DNA from: Candidatus Scybalocola faecipullorum
GTDB lineage: Bacteria; Bacillota; Clostridia; Lachnospirales; Lachnospiraceae
Assembly: GCA_018716485.1 (NCBI GenBank)
Contig: DVJY01000026.1
Location: 1 to 61,756 of the forward strand
Length of the DNA: 61,756 bases
Reading direction: 5' to 3'
The translations under genes and the position numbers were made by a program. Of the stretch, positions 58,744-61,756 are shown in pieces; within the stretch, counting starts at the first letter, position 1, and each line of letters begins with the position of its first letter. Under the pieces are notes generated by a model. That model had not been told where the DNA came from and made no database searches. It saw nothing but the letters and a program-made list of their open reading frames with translations.

Positions 58744-60213
58744 ATGGAGATTAAGAAAAATGAAGTATATACGATGACCATCAGCGACTTGGGATCCGAA
58801 GGCGAGGGCATCGGAAAAATCGACGGTTTTACACTTTTTGTCAAAGATGCGGTCATCGGCGACGAGATTGAAGTCAAAGTTATCAAACTGAAGAAAAATT
58901 ACGGTTATGGGCGTCTGATGCGCGTCATCAAGCCGTCACCTTACCGGGTGGAGCCCAAATGCCCTAAAGCGCGGGCATGCGGCGGCTGCCAGCTTCAGCA
59001 TATGGACTATAAAAAGCAGCTGGAGTATAAGCAGAATAAAGTTCAAAATCTTTTGGAGCGTGTGGGCAAAATCAGCGACTATGAGATGGCGCCGATCATC
59101 GGCATGGAGAACCCGTATTTTTACAGAAATAAAGCCCAGTTTCCGGTGGGAAGAAATAAGGACGGCGATATTGTGGCCGGATTTTATGCCGGCCGCACCC
59201 ACAGCATCATTGATACGGAATGCTGTTATATCCAGCATCCGCTGAATACAGAACTGACCCGGTGCGTCAAAGACTGGATGACCCAGTATCACATTGAGCC
59301 ATACGATGAAACATCGGGCAAAGGGCTTGTGCGCCACATCTTGACAAGAATCGGGTATGTCACCGGCGAAGTCATGGTCTGCCTTGTCATCAACGGCGAG
59401 CGTCTGCCGTCGCAGCAGCCGCTTATCGAAGCACTGACAAAAATCAAAGGAATGACGAGCATCTGTATCAATGTCAATAAGGAGCGGACGAATGTGATCC
59501 TCGGCAGTAAAGTCAAAACACTATGGGGGCGCGGTTATATCGAAGACTACATTGGAGATGTAAAATATCAGATTTCACCGCTGTCATTTTATCAGGTAAA
59601 TCCGGTACAGACAAAAATGCTTTACGGCAAAGCACTGGAATTTGCCGGTCTTAGCGGCAGCGAAACGGTCTGGGATCTGTACTGCGGCATCGGAACCATT
59701 TCACTGTTTTTGGCAAAAAATGCCGCCCATGTTTACGGCGTGGAAATTGTGCCTCAGGCGGTGGAAGATGCGAAAAACAATGCAAAAATCAACAGTATAG
59801 AAAATACGGAGTTTTTCGTCGGCAAAGCAGAGGAAGTCGTGCCGGATTTTTATGAACGAAAGCATGCCCGGGGAAGCGGGGAAGCCCATGCGGATGTGAT
59901 CGTGGTCGATCCGCCGAGGAAAGGGTGCGATGAGAAGCTTCTGGAGACGATGGTGAAAATGGCGCCGGAGCGGATTGTCTACGTCAGCTGCGATCCGGCG
60001 ACGCTGGCAAGGGATCTGAAGTATTTGGAAGGCGAAGGATATAAGGTGAAGAAAGTGCAGTGCGTCGATATGTTCGGGCAGGGGGTGCATGTGGAGACGG
60101 TGTGCCTCTTGAGCAACACCCAAAGTAAGAAGAAAGAGTCCTATATTACGCTTGATGTGGAGATGGCAGATTACTATCGCATCAAGAACGAAGGGAAGAA
60201 TTCTACCACCTAA
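58744..60213 (+). CDS. rlmD: 23S rRNA (uracil-5)-methyltransferase, RlmD/RumA family
   Basis: This 489-residue protein has an N-terminal TRAM RNA-binding domain (around residues 1-60), iron-sulfur cysteines C73, C79 and C82 in CPKARACGGCQLQH, and the SAM site LYCGIGTISLFLAKNA near residues 313-328. VDPPRKGCDEKLLETM is near residues 389-404 and the catalytic VYVSCDPATLARDL near residues 414-427. It makes m5U in 23S rRNA. After VHVETVCLLSN the tail of about 30 residues (TLDVEMADYYRIKNEG) looks unrelated to the catalytic fold. Phage genes start right after. The 3' end of this gene is a known integration site in some Firmicutes, so the tail may be supplied by the element. Confidence 0.92.
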   Translation: MEIKKNEVYTMTISDLGSEGEGIGKIDGFTLFVKDAVIGDEIEVKVIKLKKNYGYGRLMRVIKPSPYRVEPKCPKARACGGCQLQHMDYKKQLEYKQNKVQNLLERVGKISDYEMAPIIGMENPYFYRNKAQFPVGRNKDGDIVAGFYAGRTHSIIDTECCYIQHPLNTELTRCVKDWMTQYHIEPYDETSGKGLVRHILTRIGYVTGEVMVCLVINGERLPSQQPLIEALTKIKGMTSICINVNKERTNVILGSKVKTLWGRGYIEDYIGDVKYQISPLSFYQVNPVQTKMLYGKALEFAGLSGSETVWDLYCGIGTISLFLAKNAAHVYGVEIVPQAVEDAKNNAKINSIENTEFFVGKAEEVVPDFYERKHARGSGEAHADVIVVDPPRKGCDEKLLETMVKMAPERIVYVSCDPATLARDLKYLEGEGYKVKKVQCVDMFGQGVHVETVCLLSNTQSKKKESYITLDVEMADYYRIKNEGKNSTT

Positions 60214-60250
60214 AGTTCAGCCTTACAATCGAATAGGAATTTGAATAGAT

Positions 60251-60290
60251 AAGCTGCAGATGCGGACATGATCCGAGATCTGCAGCTTGT
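60251..60290 (+). terminator. Terminator after rlmD
   Basis: AAGCTGCAGAT (60251-60261) pairs with ATCTGCAGCTT (60278-60288), with CGGA/TCCG inside, then TGTTTTGTTT. It separates rlmD from the phage genes. Confidence 0.85.
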
Positions 60291-60335
60291 TTTGTTTCAA
60301 GCCAAAATAGTCGATTGAAAAAGGAGGACAAACAC

Positions 60336-61220
60336 ATGGCAAGCAAAGAGAGGTTAATTATGTCGAGTACAAATAACAAGGTGAAGTTCGGCCTTAAGAA
60401 CTGCCATTATGCGAAGGCTACCCTTGATCCGGATACCAATGCCGTGACATTTGGTACGCCTGTCGCAATTCCCGGAGCAGTGAACCTGTCGCTGGATCCG
60501 GAGGGAGATACCGAGCCGTTTTATGCAGATGATATGGTGTATTACACCACAGTCGCAAATAACGGTTATTCGGGTGATCTGGAGATTGCGCTTATTCCTG
60601 AAAGTTTCCGCAAGGATATCTTGAAGGAGACAGAAGATGCGAACGGGGTGCTTGTGGAGGATTCCACGGTTGAGCCTGAGCATTTCGCTCTTCTTTTTGA
60701 ATTCTCCGGAGATAAGAAAAAGATCAGACACTGCATGTATTATTGCACGGCTGCGAGACCGACCATCGAAGGCAAGACCAATGAGGATTCCAAGGAAGTT
60801 CAGACTGAGAAGCTTGAGATCACAGCGACTCCGCTTCCGAACGGAATGGTGAAGGTGAAGACCGGTGCCAATACTTCCGATGCGGTTTACAACGGATGCT
60901 ATTCGGGCGTTTATCAGACAGAGAGTGCACAGGTGTCTGCGGTGCTTACCGGTATCACAATCGGAAGCCTTCAGCTTACGCCTGCTTTTGATGCCGGAAC
61001 GACTTCTTACACAGCTGAGACTGTGAACGATGAGGATGCGGTATCGGCTACGGCTGCAAGCGGAACGGTGGCAACGATCCTTGTGAACGGTGTAGCTCAT
61101 ACCAGCGGAAATGATGCGACCTGGGAGAGCGGAACCAATACCGTGACCGTGATCGCAAGCAAGACCGGCTGCACCAGCACGGCTTATACCGTAACGGTGA
61201 CAAAGACCGGACAGGGTTGA
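60336..61220 (+). CDS. Phage major tail tube protein, phi13-like, with C-terminal Ig-like domain
   Basis: The 294-residue protein matches phi13-type major tail proteins in its N-terminal part: NKVKFGLKNCHYAKATLD, then PGAVNLSLDPEGDTEPFYAD, around residues 12-65. It builds the tail tube of a long-tailed siphophage. The C-terminal about 90 residues (VLTGITIGSLQLTPAFDAGT onward, Thr/Ala-rich) form a cadherin/Big-like beta sandwich, which probably decorates the tube surface. ATG 60336 follows AAAGGAGGAC. Codon use is more GC-balanced than its chromosomal neighbours. No head, portal or integrase gene precedes it. Confidence 0.88.
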   Translation: MASKERLIMSSTNNKVKFGLKNCHYAKATLDPDTNAVTFGTPVAIPGAVNLSLDPEGDTEPFYADDMVYYTTVANNGYSGDLEIALIPESFRKDILKETEDANGVLVEDSTVEPEHFALLFEFSGDKKKIRHCMYYCTAARPTIEGKTNEDSKEVQTEKLEITATPLPNGMVKVKTGANTSDAVYNGCYSGVYQTESAQVSAVLTGITIGSLQLTPAFDAGTTSYTAETVNDEDAVSATAASGTVATILVNGVAHTSGNDATWESGTNTVTVIASKTGCTSTAYTVTVTKTGQG

Positions 61221-61261
61221 TTCAGTTAAGGGCAGGGCTTTGGCTCTGCCCATTCTTGTGA

Positions 61262-61657
61262 TTGGAGGAAAGTAAAATGGCACTTACAAAGACAGTGAAT
61301 ATTGATGGCAAGGATGTAACTTTCAGAGCATCGGCAGCCATTCCGAGAATATACAGAAACAGATTCCACAGAGATATCTACAAGGATCTCCATGATCTGC
61401 AGAAAAGCATCGATCAGGAAGATCCGGAGGCTTCGGCTCTGGATACCTTTTCTTTGGAACTGTTTGAGGATATCAGCTATATCATGGCGAAGCACGCTGA
61501 TCCGCAGGGAGTTCCCGATACACCGGATGAGTGGCTGGATCAGTTCGGTACATTTTCCATCTATCAGGTGCTACCGGAGATCATTGAACTCTGGGGTCTG
61601 AATGTGCAGACGCAGGTGGAGAGTAAAAAAAACTTCGAGCGACTGACCGGGAAATGA
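61262..61657 (+). CDS. Phage tail assembly chaperone, short frame (gpG-like)
   Basis: This 131-residue acidic, helical protein directly follows the major tail protein. It contains ASAAIPRIYRNRFHRDIYKD near residues 19-38, a pattern seen in tail assembly chaperones of Firmicute siphophages. In this position phages encode two overlapping frames. The short product and a frameshifted longer one together guide the tape-measure protein. A slippery A AAA AAC lies near the end (61627-61633) and the second frame follows at once. AGGAAAG precedes ATG 61278-type numbering; the start used is the in-frame ATG nearest the ribosome site (61277), while the frame is open from 61262. Confidence 0.82.
   Translation: MEESKMALTKTVNIDGKDVTFRASAAIPRIYRNRFHRDIYKDLHDLQKSIDQEDPEASALDTFSLELFEDISYIMAKHADPQGVPDTPDEWLDQFGTFSIYQVLPEIIELWGLNVQTQVESKKNFERLTGK
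61627..61633 (+). promoter_or_regulatory. Programmed -1 frameshift site
   Basis: A AAA AAC in the zero frame fits the X XXY YYZ rule. Slipping back one base moves translation from the short chaperone frame into the frame that continues past 61656. That frame is closed just upstream by TAA at 61624, so entry by slippage here is the only way to join the two. Confidence 0.75.
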
Positions 61658-61756
61658 CAACGCCGCTCTTACTCCTAAGGGCGGTGCAGCTTGGTGTGCA
61701 GATCGGGGAGATGGATCTTCTGACTATCGGAACCATCAACGATATGTACACGGAAA
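61654..61756 (+). CDS. Phage tail assembly chaperone, second frame (gpT-like), cut by window edge
   Basis: The -1 frame reads TTPLLLLRAVQLGVQIGEMD after ATG 61654, then LLTIGTINDMYTE to the edge. The ILTIG.IND(M/I) pattern is typical of the T part of siphophage chaperones. The ATG overlaps the stop of the first frame (ATGA), so independent initiation is possible, but ribosomal slippage at 61627 is the usual route. Confidence 0.75.
   Translation, partial: MTTPLLLLRAVQLGVQIGEMDLLTIGTINDMYTE

Noticed and set aside
60354-61283. 309-aa minus-strand frame opposite the tail protein
   Set aside because: Cys/His/Arg-rich shadow of a well-supported tail tube gene; no ribosome site.

Overview
The window looks like chromosome of a low-to-mid GC Firmicute, most likely a gut Lachnospiraceae-type Clostridium. 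This is inferred from the ribosomal/RNA-polymerase super-operon, strong AGGAGG ribosome sites, TTGACA/TATAAT promoters, the MurT/GatD pair, MutS2, YhaM and a fructoselysine operon. No tRNA, rRNA or CRISPR array was found. Coding density is high and most genes are on the + strand.

Layout. (1) 1-1320: the end of an IS630-type transposase, followed by a heptad-repeat coiled-coil gene that has probably lost its 5' end. (2) 1412-4977: rpmG-secE-nusG-rplK-rplA-rplJ-rplL. Two L1-binding-site look-alikes precede rplK and rplA, and an L10-type leader with its own promoter and attenuator precedes rplJ. (3) 4978-15800: ten genes placed between rplL and rpoB, which are normally neighbours. They encode two membrane acyltransferases, two zinc-ribbon proteins (one with a YARHG domain), MurT-GatD for peptidoglycan amidation, the nucleoside salvage operon punA-deoC-deoB, and a GH51 arabinofuranosidase. 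(4) 15802-28337: rpoB-rpoC, rpsL-rpsG-fusA and tuf, each unit with a recognisable promoter and/or terminator.

(5) 28367-33521: an ECF vitamin/micronutrient-type importer of unknown substrate (S, fused A-A', T) with a PHP phosphoesterase and an RpiR/SIS regulator. Its leader can pair with and hide the ribosome site. (6) 33531-35127: a divergent yitT/MerR pair sharing one operator with a 19-bp spacer. (7) 35191-41232: a sugar ABC importer with fructoselysine kinase, fructoselysine-6-P deglycase and a GntR/UTRA regulator. Together these form a complete uptake-to-glucose-6-P route for Amadori products. (8) 41232-44937: a sugar acetyltransferase, a uracil permease and an AAA/DUF4143 ATPase.

(9) 44969-45546: a deletion scar where an ABC ATPase and a convergent response regulator are joined head-on. 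(10) 45604-51626: two acyl-CoA ligases, a FabF-type ketosynthase and a ROK sugar kinase. (11) 51611-60290: SPFH protein and Arc-like protein, Nudix hydrolase, MutS2, YhaM, ProC and RlmD, mostly housekeeping. (12) 60336-end: phage tail genes start directly after rlmD. They include a tail assembly chaperone with a canonical A AAA AAC frameshift site, and the window stops inside this prophage or remnant.

All functional calls rest on reading motifs and gene order by eye; no database search was run.
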